From Kitasatospora phosalacinea (lineage in GTDB: Bacteria > Actinomycetota > Actinomycetes > Streptomycetales > Streptomycetaceae): a DNA stretch of 64,000 nt. Shown in pieces: positions 39,901 to 50,453 of the stretch. The stretch's first letter is position 1; every line of letters begins with the position of its first letter. The position numbers and the translations under genes were made by a program. The stretch lies in NCBI RefSeq assembly GCF_000717185.1, contig NZ_JNYE01000008.1:36414-100413 (forward strand), written 5' to 3'. The notes beneath the pieces were generated by a model. The model searched no databases and was not told the origin of the DNA. It worked only from the letters and a program-made list of their open reading frames with translations.

Positions 39901-41367
39901 ATGGACAAGTGGACCTATGCGACGGCCGAAGAACTCACCGCAGCCCTGCGTTCCGGGGACGTCACCTCGGCGGAACTGACCGAGGGCACGATCGCCCGGA
40001 TCGAGCAGGAGGACGGGGCGCTCAACGCGATCTGCGCGCCGGACTTCGAGCGGGCCCGGGAGACCGCGCGGGAGGCCGACCGGGCCCGGGCGCGCGGGGA
40101 GGAGCGGCCGCTGCTGGGGATCCCGCTCACCGTCAAGGACTCGTACAACGTCACCGGGCTGCCGACGACCTGGGGCATGCCGGAGTTCCGGGAGCACGTC
40201 CCGGCCGAGGACGCGCTGCAGGTCGCGCGGGTCAGGGCCGCGGGCGCGGTGGTGATCGGCAAGACCAACGTGCCGCTCGGGCTGCGGGACATCCAGACCT
40301 ACAACGAGATCCACGGCACCACCAACAACCCGTGGGACCACACCCGCACCCCCGGCGGCTCCTCCGGCGGGTCGGCGGCCGCGCTGGCCGCCGGGTACGG
40401 CCCGCTGTCGCTGGGCACCGACATCGGGGGCTCGCTGCGCACCCCCGCCCACTTCTGCGGCGTGTACGCGCACAAGCCGACCCTGCACCTGCTGCCCACC
40501 CGCGGCATGGTCCCGCCGGGGGTGCCCGCGCTGCCCGCCGACATCGACCTCGCCGTGGTCGGCCCGATGGCCCGCTCGGCCCGCGACCTGTCCCTGCTGC
40601 TCGACGTGATGACCGGCCCGGACCCGCTGACCCTCGGCCTGGCCCACACCACCGCGCTACCGCCCGCCCGGCACGAACGGCTGCGCGACTTCCGGGTCCT
40701 GGTCCTGGACGAGCACCCGCTGATCCCGACCGGCGCCGACGTCCGCGCGGGCCTCGCCCGGGTCGTCGACGCGCTCGCCGACGGCGGCGCCCGCATCGAG
40801 CACCGCAGCCCGCTGCTGCCCGACCTGGCCGAGGCCGCCGAGGTCTACTCGCTGCTGATGTTCTCCGCCCTCGCCGCCAACTTCCCCCTCGACATGTACG
40901 AGCAACTGCGCGACCAGGCAGCCCGGTTGGGAGCCGACGACCACAGCCTGTCGGCCGCCCGGCTGCGCGGCATGTCCCTCTCCCACCGCGACTGGGCGGG
41001 CGCCGACCACCGCCGCGAACTGCACCGCCGCAGCTGGCGGGCCCTCTTCGCCGAGTACGACGCCGTGGTCGCCCCGATCACCCCCACCGCCGCCTTCCCG
41101 CACCAGCAGGACCCCGACCTGCTGAACCGCCGGATCACCGTCGACGGCACCGCCCACCCCTACTTCGACCAACTCGTCTGGGCGGGCGTCGCCACCATGC
41201 CCGGCCTCCCCGCCACCGCCGTCCCCACCGGCCCCTCCGCCGAGGGCCTCCCGGTCGGCGTCCAGCTGATCGGCCCGATGTACGAGGACCGCACCCCGCT
41301 GCGCCTCGCCGAACTCCTGGAGGAACGCCTCGGCGGCTTCCGCGTCCCGACGACCTTGAAGCGCTGA
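39901..41367 (+). CDS. Amidase-signature family amidase
   Basis: 488 residues, hydrolysing an amide bond with a Ser-cisSer-Lys triad. The Lys is in LTVKDSYN (Lys79), the cis-Ser in PGGSSGGSAA (Ser155) and the nucleophile in TDIGGSLRTPAH (Ser178). The usual LGIPLTVKD start, the GKTNVPLGLRDIQTYNEIHG segment and the C-terminal LPVGVQLIGPMYEDR all fit. It is cytoplasmic, with no signal peptide. ATG 39901 has no strong ribosome site. It lacks gatB or gatC partners, so it is not the tRNA amidotransferase; the substrate is unknown. It ends in a hairpin shared with the convergent sigma-GH128 gene. Confidence 0.93.
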   Translation: MDKWTYATAEELTAALRSGDVTSAELTEGTIARIEQEDGALNAICAPDFERARETAREADRARARGEERPLLGIPLTVKDSYNVTGLPTTWGMPEFREHVPAEDALQVARVRAAGAVVIGKTNVPLGLRDIQTYNEIHGTTNNPWDHTRTPGGSSGGSAAALAAGYGPLSLGTDIGGSLRTPAHFCGVYAHKPTLHLLPTRGMVPPGVPALPADIDLAVVGPMARSARDLSLLLDVMTGPDPLTLGLAHTTALPPARHERLRDFRVLVLDEHPLIPTGADVRAGLARVVDALADGGARIEHRSPLLPDLAEAAEVYSLLMFSALAANFPLDMYEQLRDQAARLGADDHSLSAARLRGMSLSHRDWAGADHRRELHRRSWRALFAEYDAVVAPITPTAAFPHQQDPDLLNRRITVDGTAHPYFDQLVWAGVATMPGLPATAVPTGPSAEGLPVGVQLIGPMYEDRTPLRLAELLEERLGGFRVPTTLKR

Positions 41368-41411
41368 GCCGATGGGCCGTTGGGCCACCGATTGGCTGGC
41401 GGCCCAGCGGC

Positions 41412-41413
<2 letters not shown>
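41366..41413. terminator. Bidirectional hairpin between the amidase and the sigma-GH128 gene
   Basis: Arms GAGCCGATGGGCCG (41366-41379) and CGGCCCAGCGGCTC (41400-41413) pair at 13 of 14 positions. The hairpin overlaps both stop codons and can serve both strands. Confidence 0.75.
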
Positions 41414-43436
<2,023 letters not shown>

Positions 43437-43510
43437 GGGTGCGTTCCTCTACGTGGGGTGCGGGCGGCGGCGTTCTCCGTTCACGGAGACCGTCCGCAGG
43501 GGCGTCCGCC

Positions 43511-43545
43511 AACAGAAATTTCCGGCCCGCGGCGAGATTTCTGTT
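43511..43545. promoter_or_regulatory. 9-bp inverted repeat in the sigma-GH128 upstream region
   Basis: AACAGAAAT (43511-43519) and ATTTCTGTT (43537-43545) are perfect inverted repeats with a 17-base spacer, an AT-rich island in GC-rich DNA. They lie 75 bases before the sigma-GH128 start on the minus strand and 70 bases before a small plus-strand ORF, so they could be an operator for a divergent promoter pair. Confidence 0.55.
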
Positions 43546-43614
43546 ATCGGGCGCGTCCGCCGGGGTCACCGATACGTGCGCACGCACAACCAGGGGAGCG
43601 GAAGGAGGCACAGC

Positions 43615-43683
43615 ATGGCACGCGGACGCCGCCGCCCCGGCACGGGGTCGGCTTCCGGCCGTCGGGCCCGCTCCCCCGGCTGA
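43615..43683 (+). CDS. Possible 22-residue Arg-rich small protein
   Basis: ATG 43615 is preceded by GGAAGGAGG at ideal spacing and opens 22 codons, MARGRRRPGTGSASGRRARS then PG. The peptide is strongly basic. A perfect 15-bp hairpin terminator (43781-43823) follows 97 bases after the stop, and the 43511-43545 inverted repeat lies upstream, so there is a complete transcription-unit layout. It is divergent from the sigma-GH128 fusion. It may be a nucleic-acid-binding mini-protein or a leader; no family was recognised. Confidence 0.4.
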   Translation: MARGRRRPGTGSASGRRARSPG

Positions 43684-43780
43684 GCCCGGCGGACGGGTGG
43701 CCCCCACCGCCCGTCCGCCTCCGACCCTGCCGGTCCGGGCGCTACCCCGGCGCCCCCACCCGGACCCGGCAGGGCAACTG

Positions 43781-43823
43781 CCGGGCACCGCGCCCTTTCC
43801 CCTGCACCGGGCGCGGTGCCCGG
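43781..43823 (+). terminator. Perfect 15-bp hairpin terminator
   Basis: CCGGGCACCGCGCCC (43781-43795) pairs with GGGCGCGGTGCCCGG (43809-43823) around a 13-base loop. It follows the small Arg-rich ORF and precedes the ABC-F promoter. From here to 43939 I see only Pro/Gly-coding low-complexity sequence. Confidence 0.82.
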
Positions 43824-43939
43824 CCCTTCCGCACGTCCGCCGCCACCGCCACCGCCACCGCCGGGCGGGAGCCGGTGCCCGGCCGGTGCGGTGTACCGCC
43901 CCGCTTCGGTCCGGCGTAGCCGCCCCGCTGGTGCGTCCA

Positions 43940-43967
43940 TTGGTCCGGCCGGGTGGCCTGTTACAGT
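43940..43967 (+). promoter_or_regulatory. Probable promoter of the ABC-F pair
   Basis: TTGGTC (43940-43945), a 16-base spacer and TACAGT (43962-43967) fit a vegetative-type promoter. The predicted start, near 43974, falls just before the Shine-Dalgarno site of a leader ORF, giving a leader of about 220 bases before the ABC-F start. Confidence 0.55.
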
Positions 43968-43992
43968 CGGAGGATCAGGAGGGGCGCAGCAG

Positions 43993-44067
43993 GTGCGCCC
44001 GCGAGGTACGGAAGAGGGACAGCTGTGGCGGGTGACGACGACATCTCCGGGTGAGACCCGGTCCTGA
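43993..44067 (+). CDS. Leader peptide upstream of the ABC-F genes
   Basis: GTG 43993 has AGGAGGGG eight bases upstream and opens a 24-codon frame (VRPRGTEEGQLWRVTTTSPG then ETRS). A second in-register ORF, GTG 44025 to TGA 44054 (VAGDDDISG), overlaps it in another frame. A hairpin (44079-44095) follows. Antibiotic-resistance ABC-F genes are often controlled by drug-stalled ribosomes on such leaders, and the layout fits that model. Confidence 0.5.
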   Translation: MRPRGTEEGQLWRVTTTSPGETRS

Positions 44068-44078
44068 CGGCCACCGGT

Positions 44079-44095
44079 CGGCGCTCGGAGCGCCG
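44079..44095 (+). other. Leader hairpin, possible attenuator
   Basis: CGGCGCT and AGCGCCG form a 7-bp stem with a CGG loop 12 bases after the leader-peptide stop. CCCTTTTTCC follows about 30 bases later (near 44118). It may be part of a transcription attenuator, though the gap to the T-run is long. Confidence 0.4.
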
Positions 44096-44195
44096 CGGGA
44101 GTGGTCCGTTTCGTCGTCCCCTTTTTCCACTTCCCTTCCGGGCAGCGGCAGTTCACCGTGCCGCCCTGCCCTCTCGCACCGTTCGAGGTCTCATC

Positions 44196-45821
44196 GTGTC
44201 CGACGTCGCCGTCGTCTGCTCCCACCTGTCCTTCTGCTGGCCGGACGACACTCCGGTCTTCCACGACCTGTCGTTCAGCGTGCCGCCGGGCCGTACCGGC
44301 CTGGTCGCGCCGAACGGCTCCGGCAAGTCGACCCTGCTGCGGTTGATCGCCGGTGAACTCACTCCCACCGCCGGTTCGTTGGCGGTCTCCGGCACGCTCG
44401 GGTACCTGCCGCAGACGCTGCCGCTGGCGGCGGGCCTGACCGTCGCCGAGGTGCTGGGCGTCGACGCGGTGATCCGGGCGCTGGACGCCGTCGAGGCGGG
44501 TGACGTCGCGGAGGAGCACTTCGCGGTGATCGGCGACGACTGGGACGTCGAGGAGCGCACCCGCGCCCAGCTCGACCGCCTGGGCCTGGAGGGCCTGGCG
44601 CTGGACCGGCCGCTGGGCACGCTCAGCGGCGGCCAGGTGGTCTCGCTCGGCCTGGCGGCCCAACTGCTGCGCCGCCCGGACGTGTTGCTGCTGGACGAGC
44701 CGACCAACAACCTGGACGTGGCGGCCCGGCACCGGCTGTACGACGTCCTCGCCGAGTTCCGCGGGTCGCTGCTGCTGGTCAGCCACGACCGGGAGCTGCT
44801 CGACCGGATGGAGCGGATCGCCGAGCTGGACGGCGGCGAACTGCGGCTGTACGGGGGCGACTTCACCGCGTACGAGGAGGCGGTGCGGGCGGAGCGGGAG
44901 GTCGCCGAGCGCAACGTCCGCAGTGCCGAGCAGCAGTTGAAGCGGGAGAAGCGCGAGTTGCAGCAGGCCCGGGAGCGGGCCGAGCGGCGGGCGGGCAACG
45001 CGGCGCGGAACCTGAAGAGCGCCGGTCTGCCGAAGATCTTCGCGGGCACCATGAAGCGCGGCGCGCAGGAGTCCGCGGGCCGTTCCGGGCAGGTGCACGC
45101 GGCGCGGGTGGACGAGGCGCGGGCCCGGCTGGACGAGGCGGGGCGGGCGGTGCGCGAGGAGCAGCGGCTGAGCCTGGAGCTGCCGGAGACCCAGGTGCCC
45201 GCGGGGCGGACGCTGCTGCACGGCGCGGGCCTGCAGGCCGAGTTGGGCGGGGCGGAGGTGTTCGGGCCCGGCGGGGTGGACCTGATCGTGCGCGGCCCGG
45301 AGCGGATCGCGCTGACGGGTGCGAACGGCGCCGGGAAGTCCACCCTGCTGCGGCTGATCAGCGGTGAACTTCCGCTGACCGGAGGCGAGTTGCGGCGCGG
45401 CGAGGGCCGGGTGGCGTACCTGTCGCAGCGGTTGGACCTGCTGGACGACGACCGGTCGGTGGCGGAGAACTTCGCCCGGTTCGCGCCGGAGCGGCCGGAG
45501 GCGGAGCGGATGAACCTGCTGGCCAGGTTCCTGTTCCGGGGCGCGGGGGCGCAGTTGCCGGTGGGGGTGCTGTCGGGCGGCGAGCGGCTGCGGGCGACGC
45601 TGGCGTGCGTGCTGTGCGCGGAGCCCGCGCCGCAGTTGCTGCTGCTGGACGAGCCGACCAACAACCTGGACCTGGTGGGCGTGGGCCAGTTGGAGGGCGC
45701 GCTGAACGCGTACCGGGGCGCGTTCGTGGTGGTCAGCCACGACGAGCGGTTCCTGGCGGGCATCGGGGTGGGGCGCCGACTGCTGCTGGCGGACGGGCAG
45801 TTGGCGGAGGTGGCGGCGTGA
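44196..45821 (+). CDS. ABC-F ribosome-associated ATPase (first of pair)
   Basis: A 541-residue soluble ABC-F protein with two nucleotide-binding domains and no membrane segment. Domain 1: Walker A APNGSGKST, signature LSGGQ, Walker B LLLDEPTNNLD. Domain 2: ANGAGKST, LSGGERLRATLA, LLLDEPTNNLD. Between them is the charged helical linker (ERNVRSAEQQLKREKRELQQ and on), which in ABC-F proteins reaches toward the ribosomal peptidyl-transferase centre. GTG 44196 follows GAGG. It overlaps the second ABC-F gene as GTGA. Likely roles are protection of ribosomes from antibiotics or relief of stalled translation; the upstream leader peptide favours the former. Confidence 0.93.
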   Translation: MSDVAVVCSHLSFCWPDDTPVFHDLSFSVPPGRTGLVAPNGSGKSTLLRLIAGELTPTAGSLAVSGTLGYLPQTLPLAAGLTVAEVLGVDAVIRALDAVEAGDVAEEHFAVIGDDWDVEERTRAQLDRLGLEGLALDRPLGTLSGGQVVSLGLAAQLLRRPDVLLLDEPTNNLDVAARHRLYDVLAEFRGSLLLVSHDRELLDRMERIAELDGGELRLYGGDFTAYEEAVRAEREVAERNVRSAEQQLKREKRELQQARERAERRAGNAARNLKSAGLPKIFAGTMKRGAQESAGRSGQVHAARVDEARARLDEAGRAVREEQRLSLELPETQVPAGRTLLHGAGLQAELGGAEVFGPGGVDLIVRGPERIALTGANGAGKSTLLRLISGELPLTGGELRRGEGRVAYLSQRLDLLDDDRSVAENFARFAPERPEAERMNLLARFLFRGAGAQLPVGVLSGGERLRATLACVLCAEPAPQLLLLDEPTNNLDLVGVGQLEGALNAYRGAFVVVSHDERFLAGIGVGRRLLLADGQLAEVAA

Positions 45822-47542
45822 CGGCGCTGCTCGCGCACGAGGTGGTCCGGGTCCTGGGCGGGCGCCGGGTCCTGGACGGGGTGTCGCTGACGGCGGCGCC
45901 GGGCCGCCGGATCGGCCTGATCGGCGAGAACGGCTGCGGCAAGTCGACGCTGCTGCGGGTGCTGGCCGGGGTGGACGAGCCCGATGCGGGGAGCGTCGTC
46001 CGGCCCGCCGATCTCGGCTTCCTGCACCAGGAGTTGCCGTTCGACGCGGGTGCGACGGTCGCCGCGGTGCTGGACGGGGCGCTGCGCGAGGCCCGCACCG
46101 ACCTCGCTGAACTGGAGCGGCTGGGCGCCGAGTTGGCCGTCCTGCCGGAGCACGACCCGTCCCTTCCGGGCCTGTTGGCGGAGTACGGGCAGCGCCTGGA
46201 GCAGGCCGAGGCCCGCGGCTCCTGGGACGCCGACCGCCGGGCCGCCCTGGTGCTGGACGGCCTGGGCCTGTCCGGTCTCGCTCCGGAGCGCGTCCTCGGT
46301 TCGCTCTCCGGGGGCCAGCGCGGCCGGCTGGCGCTGGCGGCGCTGCTGGTGCGCCGCCCGTCGGCGGTGCTGCTGGACGAGCCGACCAACCACCTGGACG
46401 ACGCGGCGGCCGCCTTCCTGGAGGCCCAACTGCTCGCGCTGCCGGGCACGGTGGTGGTCGCCAGCCACGACCGGGCGTTCCTGGAGGCGGTCTGCACCGA
46501 CCTGGTCGACCTGGATCCGGCGGTGGGCGGCCCGGTGCGCTTCGGCGGCGGCTACCTCGCCTACCTGGCGGCGAAGCGGGCCGCCCGGGCCCGCTGGGAG
46601 CGGCAGCACGCGGAGGAGCAGCAGGAGTTGGAGCGGCTGCGGCACTCGGCGGGGGTGACCGCGCACCGGGTCGCGCCGGACCGGGGGCGCACCGACAACG
46701 AGAAGATGGGGTACGGGCACCGGGCGGGCCGGGTGCAGCAGCAGGTCTCCCGCCGGGTGCGCGACGCGTCGCGGCGGCTGGCGGAGCTGGAGCGGGCGCA
46801 GGTCGCCGAACCGCCCGTCCCGCTGCGGTTCGCCCCGCCCGCGCTGGTGGCGGGTGCGCGGGCGGAGGAGGGGTCCGGTCCGCTCCCGGAGGACGCGCTG
46901 CTCGCCCTGCGCGGGGTCGGCGTCCCGGGGCGGCTGGCCCCGCTCTCGTTGGAACTCGCCGCGGACGACCGGCTGCTGGTGACCGGCGGGAACGGGACGG
47001 GCAAGTCGACGCTGCTGGCGGTGCTGGCCGGTCGGCTGGAGGCGGCGGCGGGCGGGGTGGTGCACCGGCGGCCCGGCCTGACGGTGGGCCTGCTGGCGCA
47101 GGACACCGTGTTCGCGCGTCCGGACCGCACCGCCGCCGCCACCTACGCGCGGGCGGTGGGCCCGGAGCGGGCGGAGCGGGTGCCGCTGTCGGCGCTGGGC
47201 CTGCTGGCGGCGGCGGACCTGGACCGTCCGGTCGGCGCCCTGTCGGTGGGCCAGCGCCGCCGGTTGGCGCTGGCGCTGCTGGTGGCGCGCCCGCCGCAGC
47301 TCCTGCTGCTGGACGAGCCGACCAACCACCTCTCGCCGCTGCTGTGCGACGAGTTGGAGGAGGCGATCGGCGCGGGCGGCCCGGGCGCGGTGGTGGTGGC
47401 GGGGCACGACCGCTGGCTGCGCCGCCGCTGGCGGGGCCGGGAGTTGGAGCTGGGCACCCGGCCGGGCGTCCGACCGGGCACCCGATCTGGCGTCCGACCG
47501 GCCGCCCCAGCGCCGGACGTCCCGCCGGACGTCCGGCGCTGA
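45818..47542 (+). CDS. ABC-F ribosome-associated ATPase (second of pair)
   Basis: 574 residues with two ATPase domains. Domain 1: ENGCGKST, LSGGQRGRLALA, LLDEPTNHLDD. Domain 2: GNGTGKST, an altered signature LSVGQRRRLALAL in place of LSGGQ, and LLLDEPTNHLSP, in which the Asp after HL is Ser. The linker is long and charged (AKRAARARWERQHAEEQQEL). These changes in domain 2 could slow hydrolysis. GTG 45818 overlaps the preceding stop as GTGA, so the two ATPases are made together. The C-terminus is a low-complexity Arg/Pro/Gly tail. A hairpin terminator follows. Confidence 0.92.
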   Translation: MTALLAHEVVRVLGGRRVLDGVSLTAAPGRRIGLIGENGCGKSTLLRVLAGVDEPDAGSVVRPADLGFLHQELPFDAGATVAAVLDGALREARTDLAELERLGAELAVLPEHDPSLPGLLAEYGQRLEQAEARGSWDADRRAALVLDGLGLSGLAPERVLGSLSGGQRGRLALAALLVRRPSAVLLDEPTNHLDDAAAAFLEAQLLALPGTVVVASHDRAFLEAVCTDLVDLDPAVGGPVRFGGGYLAYLAAKRAARARWERQHAEEQQELERLRHSAGVTAHRVAPDRGRTDNEKMGYGHRAGRVQQQVSRRVRDASRRLAELERAQVAEPPVPLRFAPPALVAGARAEEGSGPLPEDALLALRGVGVPGRLAPLSLELAADDRLLVTGGNGTGKSTLLAVLAGRLEAAAGGVVHRRPGLTVGLLAQDTVFARPDRTAAATYARAVGPERAERVPLSALGLLAAADLDRPVGALSVGQRRRLALALLVARPPQLLLLDEPTNHLSPLLCDELEEAIGAGGPGAVVVAGHDRWLRRRWRGRELELGTRPGVRPGTRSGVRPAAPAPDVPPDVRR

Positions 47543-47548
47543 GACGGC

Positions 47549-47586
47549 GGCGGCCACCGCCCCCCGGCCCGGGGACGGTGGCCGCC
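47549..47586. terminator. Hairpin terminator after the ABC-F pair
   Basis: GGCGGCCACCG (47549-47559) pairs with CGGTGGCCGCC (47576-47586). It lies between the ABC-F stop and the convergent beta-helix gene and can serve both. Confidence 0.82.
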
Positions 47587-47620
47587 TGTGTGCGTCAGGA
47601 CCTGCCTGGGCTACCTGCGG

Positions 47621-50230
47621 TTACGGGTAGGAGACCAGGTTGGAGGGGACGGTCCCGGTGCCGGAGGTGCCGGCGCCGGTGTTGTTGACCACGTGCAGGA
47701 ACTGGCCGTTGCCGCCGAGCGAGTTGACCAGGACGTCGTGCAGCTTGACGCCCGCGGTGTCCGGGACCTCGAAGCCGTGGTCCATCACGATGGTCGGGTC
47801 GACGTTGAAGTAGCAGTAGCTGCCCAGGCCCCAGCCCTCGTGGGTGGTGACGTTGTTCTCGACCTTGTAGGCGGCGTAGCCCTTGGTGGTGCCGTTCTGG
47901 ATGGCGGCCTGGTTGGGGGCGTCGTAGGCCTTCTCGTTCTGGAAGAAGATCGTCCGGCCGCCGTTGCCCTTCCACCACACGTCGTACTTGTTGAAGTGCT
48001 CGACGAACAGGCCGGTGGCGAGGACGTCGTTGCCGTTCACGACGAAGCCGTAGTCGGAGCGGTTGCTCTCCCAGCCGACGCCGGCGCCGTGGTCGGCGCG
48101 CCAGATCCAGGTGTGGTCGACGACGGTGTTGTTGCTGTTGATCACCATGCCGTTGGTGGCCTTGCCCGCGGTGACGCCGCCGACCCGGACGAAGACGTCC
48201 TGGATGACGATCGGGTCGGCCGCGTGGTTGGCGCCGGGGGTGTCGTTGCCGACCTGCAGCAGGGCCGGGGAGTTGACGGTGCCCGCGTCCAGCAGCAGGC
48301 CGGAGACCTTGACGCCGTCGACGTCGGCGACCTTGACCGCGGTGACGCCGTTGTCCGGGATGACGGTGGCGAGGCCGAGGCCGAGCACCACGGTGTCCGG
48401 GCGGGTGATGTTGATGCTCTGGTCGACGTGGTAGACGCCGGGGGTGAAGAGCAGGTTGAGGCCCTGGGCGAGCGCCTGGTTGATGCTCGCGGCGGTCGCG
48501 CCGGCCTTCACCACGTAGAACTGGCTGAGCGGCAGCGAGGCGCCCTGCGGCGCGCCGCTGCCCCAGGAGGTGCCGCGGGCGTTGGTGCGCTTGGCGGGCA
48601 CGAACACCTTGTAGTCGTTGCCGTCCAGGTACAGGAACGGCTTCTCCTGCGAGACCGGCGTGGTGTCGAGCGTGGTGTACGGCGGGTTCGGGAAGCCCTG
48701 GGCGGGGGCGCCCTGGACGCCGGAGAAGGTCTGGTTCCACACGCCGTTGGAGAACCCGCCGATGGAGCTGTCGCGGGTGTACCACTGCTGCTGCGAGTAG
48801 TTGCCGACCTGGCCGTCGATCTTCGAGTCGGCGATGTAGCCGCCGGAGGCCCAGCCGTAGCCGTTGGGGGCGAGGTTGAGGCCGCCCTCGACGTGCATCC
48901 GGCGGAACGGCGCGGCCTGCGAGACGGCCCAGCGGTCGGTGCCGCTGACCGGCTTGAGGTGCAGGTTCTCGGCGGAGCGCCAGAAGTTCTGGGTGGCGTT
49001 GCCGTTGAACCAGCCCGCGTCGACGGTGACGTCGCCGTTGAAGGTGGTGTCGTCCGGGTTCAGGCCGAGGCCCGCGATCGAGGTGTAGAAGCCGATCTGG
49101 GCGTTGATGTTGTTGTACGTGCCCGGCTTGAACAGCAGCGCGTAGCGGTCGGTGCCGAACTGGTTCGACTCCTGCTTGGCGAAGACCTCGTCGACCTTGG
49201 CCTGGATGTTCGGCGTGGACGGGTCGAAGACCAGCACGTTCGGGCCGAGGTCGCCGCCGCCCTGCACGGGCGGGGTGGTGGAGCCGCCGCTGCCGGTGTG
49301 GACGCCCATCTCCCACAGCGAGTAGCCGTAGCCGGTGCCGCGCTGGGTGCCGTACATCCGGACGTAGCGGCCGGAACCGGAGACGTTGAGCGTCTCGTTG
49401 CCGCCCGCGCCGGTGGTGGTGGAGTAGATCGTGGCCCAGGTGGCGCCGTCGGTGGACGCCTGGATCTGGTACGCCTTGCCGTAGGCGGCCTCCCACCTGA
49501 GGTCGACCTTGCACAGCTGCTGCACGGAGCCGAGGTCGACCTGCAGCCACTGCGGGTCGGCGGCGGCGGAGGCCCAGCGGGTGCCGGTGTTGCCGTCCAC
49601 GGCGGAGGCCGCCGGGGTGCCGCCGTTCTCGGTGGAGGAGGCGGTGGCGGTCTTGCCCTGCGCGGCGTTGTCGGTGGAGCAGGTGCCGCCCGAGGGGGTG
49701 GACGGGGTGCCGGTGGGGGTGCCGCCCAGGGTGCCGTAGACCTGGAACTCCCAGAGGGAGTAGCCGTAGCCGGTGGCGCGGGTGATGCCGTTCATCCGGA
49801 CGTAGCGGCCGGAACCGGAGACGTTGAGCGTCTCGTTGCCGCCCGCGCCGGTGGTGGTGGAGTAGATCGTCGTCCAGGTGGTGCCGTCGGTGGACGTCTG
49901 GATCTGGTACGCCTTGCCGTAGGCGGCCTCCCAGTTCAGCTGTACCTTGCTGATGCTGGAGACGGAGCCGAGGTCGACCTGCAGCCACTGCTGGTCGGAG
50001 GCGGCCGAGGACCAGCGGGTGCCGAGGTCGCCGTCGACGGCCGCGGTGGCGGGGGTCCCGCCGTTCTCGCTGGACGAGGCGGTGACCGTCTTGCCCTGGG
50101 AGATCAGCGAGTCCGCGGCCTGCGCGGTGCCCGGGATCGTCATGACAGCACCCGCGACCAAGGCCGCGGCGGCGAGTACGGCAGGCGTCCGGCGCAGGGG
50201 GGCACCGGAAGGGGGAGGGGCGAGCCGCAT
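47621..50230 (-). CDS. Secreted right-handed beta-helix protein with two discoidin domains
   Basis: 869 residues. The signal peptide spans about 1-38 (ending PGTAQA). Two F5/8-type C (CBM32-like) carbohydrate-binding domains follow (about 40-160 and 185-310). They share long stretches such as AVDGxxGTRW, QWLQVDLGSV and GNETLNVSGSGRYVRM. The remaining 550 residues (from VLVFDPSTPNIQAKVDEVF) look like a right-handed beta-helix of the pectate-lyase superfamily, as in some glucan-active enzymes (possibly GH87-like, not proven). DNA of the two discoidin units is almost identical over about 140 bases (49358-49497 and 49796-49935), so the duplication is recent or gene-converted. ATG 50230 follows AGGAGGAG. 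Two GGAGAGCGCTCTCC operators lie upstream. Confidence 0.85.
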   Translation of the reverse strand: MRLAPPPSGAPLRRTPAVLAAAALVAGAVMTIPGTAQAADSLISQGKTVTASSSENGGTPATAAVDGDLGTRWSSAASDQQWLQVDLGSVSSISKVQLNWEAAYGKAYQIQTSTDGTTWTTIYSTTTGAGGNETLNVSGSGRYVRMNGITRATGYGYSLWEFQVYGTLGGTPTGTPSTPSGGTCSTDNAAQGKTATASSTENGGTPAASAVDGNTGTRWASAAADPQWLQVDLGSVQQLCKVDLRWEAAYGKAYQIQASTDGATWATIYSTTTGAGGNETLNVSGSGRYVRMYGTQRGTGYGYSLWEMGVHTGSGGSTTPPVQGGGDLGPNVLVFDPSTPNIQAKVDEVFAKQESNQFGTDRYALLFKPGTYNNINAQIGFYTSIAGLGLNPDDTTFNGDVTVDAGWFNGNATQNFWRSAENLHLKPVSGTDRWAVSQAAPFRRMHVEGGLNLAPNGYGWASGGYIADSKIDGQVGNYSQQQWYTRDSSIGGFSNGVWNQTFSGVQGAPAQGFPNPPYTTLDTTPVSQEKPFLYLDGNDYKVFVPAKRTNARGTSWGSGAPQGASLPLSQFYVVKAGATAASINQALAQGLNLLFTPGVYHVDQSINITRPDTVVLGLGLATVIPDNGVTAVKVADVDGVKVSGLLLDAGTVNSPALLQVGNDTPGANHAADPIVIQDVFVRVGGVTAGKATNGMVINSNNTVVDHTWIWRADHGAGVGWESNRSDYGFVVNGNDVLATGLFVEHFNKYDVWWKGNGGRTIFFQNEKAYDAPNQAAIQNGTTKGYAAYKVENNVTTHEGWGLGSYCYFNVDPTIVMDHGFEVPDTAGVKLHDVLVNSLGGNGQFLHVVNNTGAGTSGTGTVPSNLVSYP

Positions 50231-50276
50231 GGCTCCTCCTGCTGTGAGGATGGGTGGGGTGGGGGAGGAGAACCTT

Positions 50277-50326
50277 GGAGAGCGCTCTCCTGGCGGAGTC
50301 TCACGGCAGGAGCCACCGGGCGTCAA
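50277..50326 (-). promoter_or_regulatory. Promoter and GGAGAGCGCTCTCC operator of the beta-helix gene
   Basis: On the minus strand TTGACG (complement of 50321-50326), a 17-base spacer and TGAGAC (complement of 50298-50303) form a promoter. The perfect 14-base palindrome GGAGAGCGCTCTCC (50277-50290) overlaps the expected transcript start. The GAGCGCTC core is typical of LacI-family operators for plant-polymer genes in actinomycetes. Confidence 0.7.
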
Positions 50327-50453
50327 GGCGCACGTGGGGACGACTTGAAACCTCGGCTTCACCTGGGGGAAACACCGCGGGATCAGGTTAGTTCATGGCG
50401 AGAGAAAAGTAGAGACCCTGGCGGCGACATCTCAATTTCCCTGGACCGCGCTT

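Noticed and set aside
39901..41367. GatA subunit of glutamyl-tRNA amidotransferase
   Set aside because: The amidase signature is present, but no gatB or gatC lies nearby and the C-terminal half does not look like GatA.
44025..44054. Nine-codon ORF (VAGDDDISG) as the main ABC-F leader peptide
   Set aside because: It has a weaker ribosome site than the overlapping 24-codon leader, so it is noted only as an alternative.
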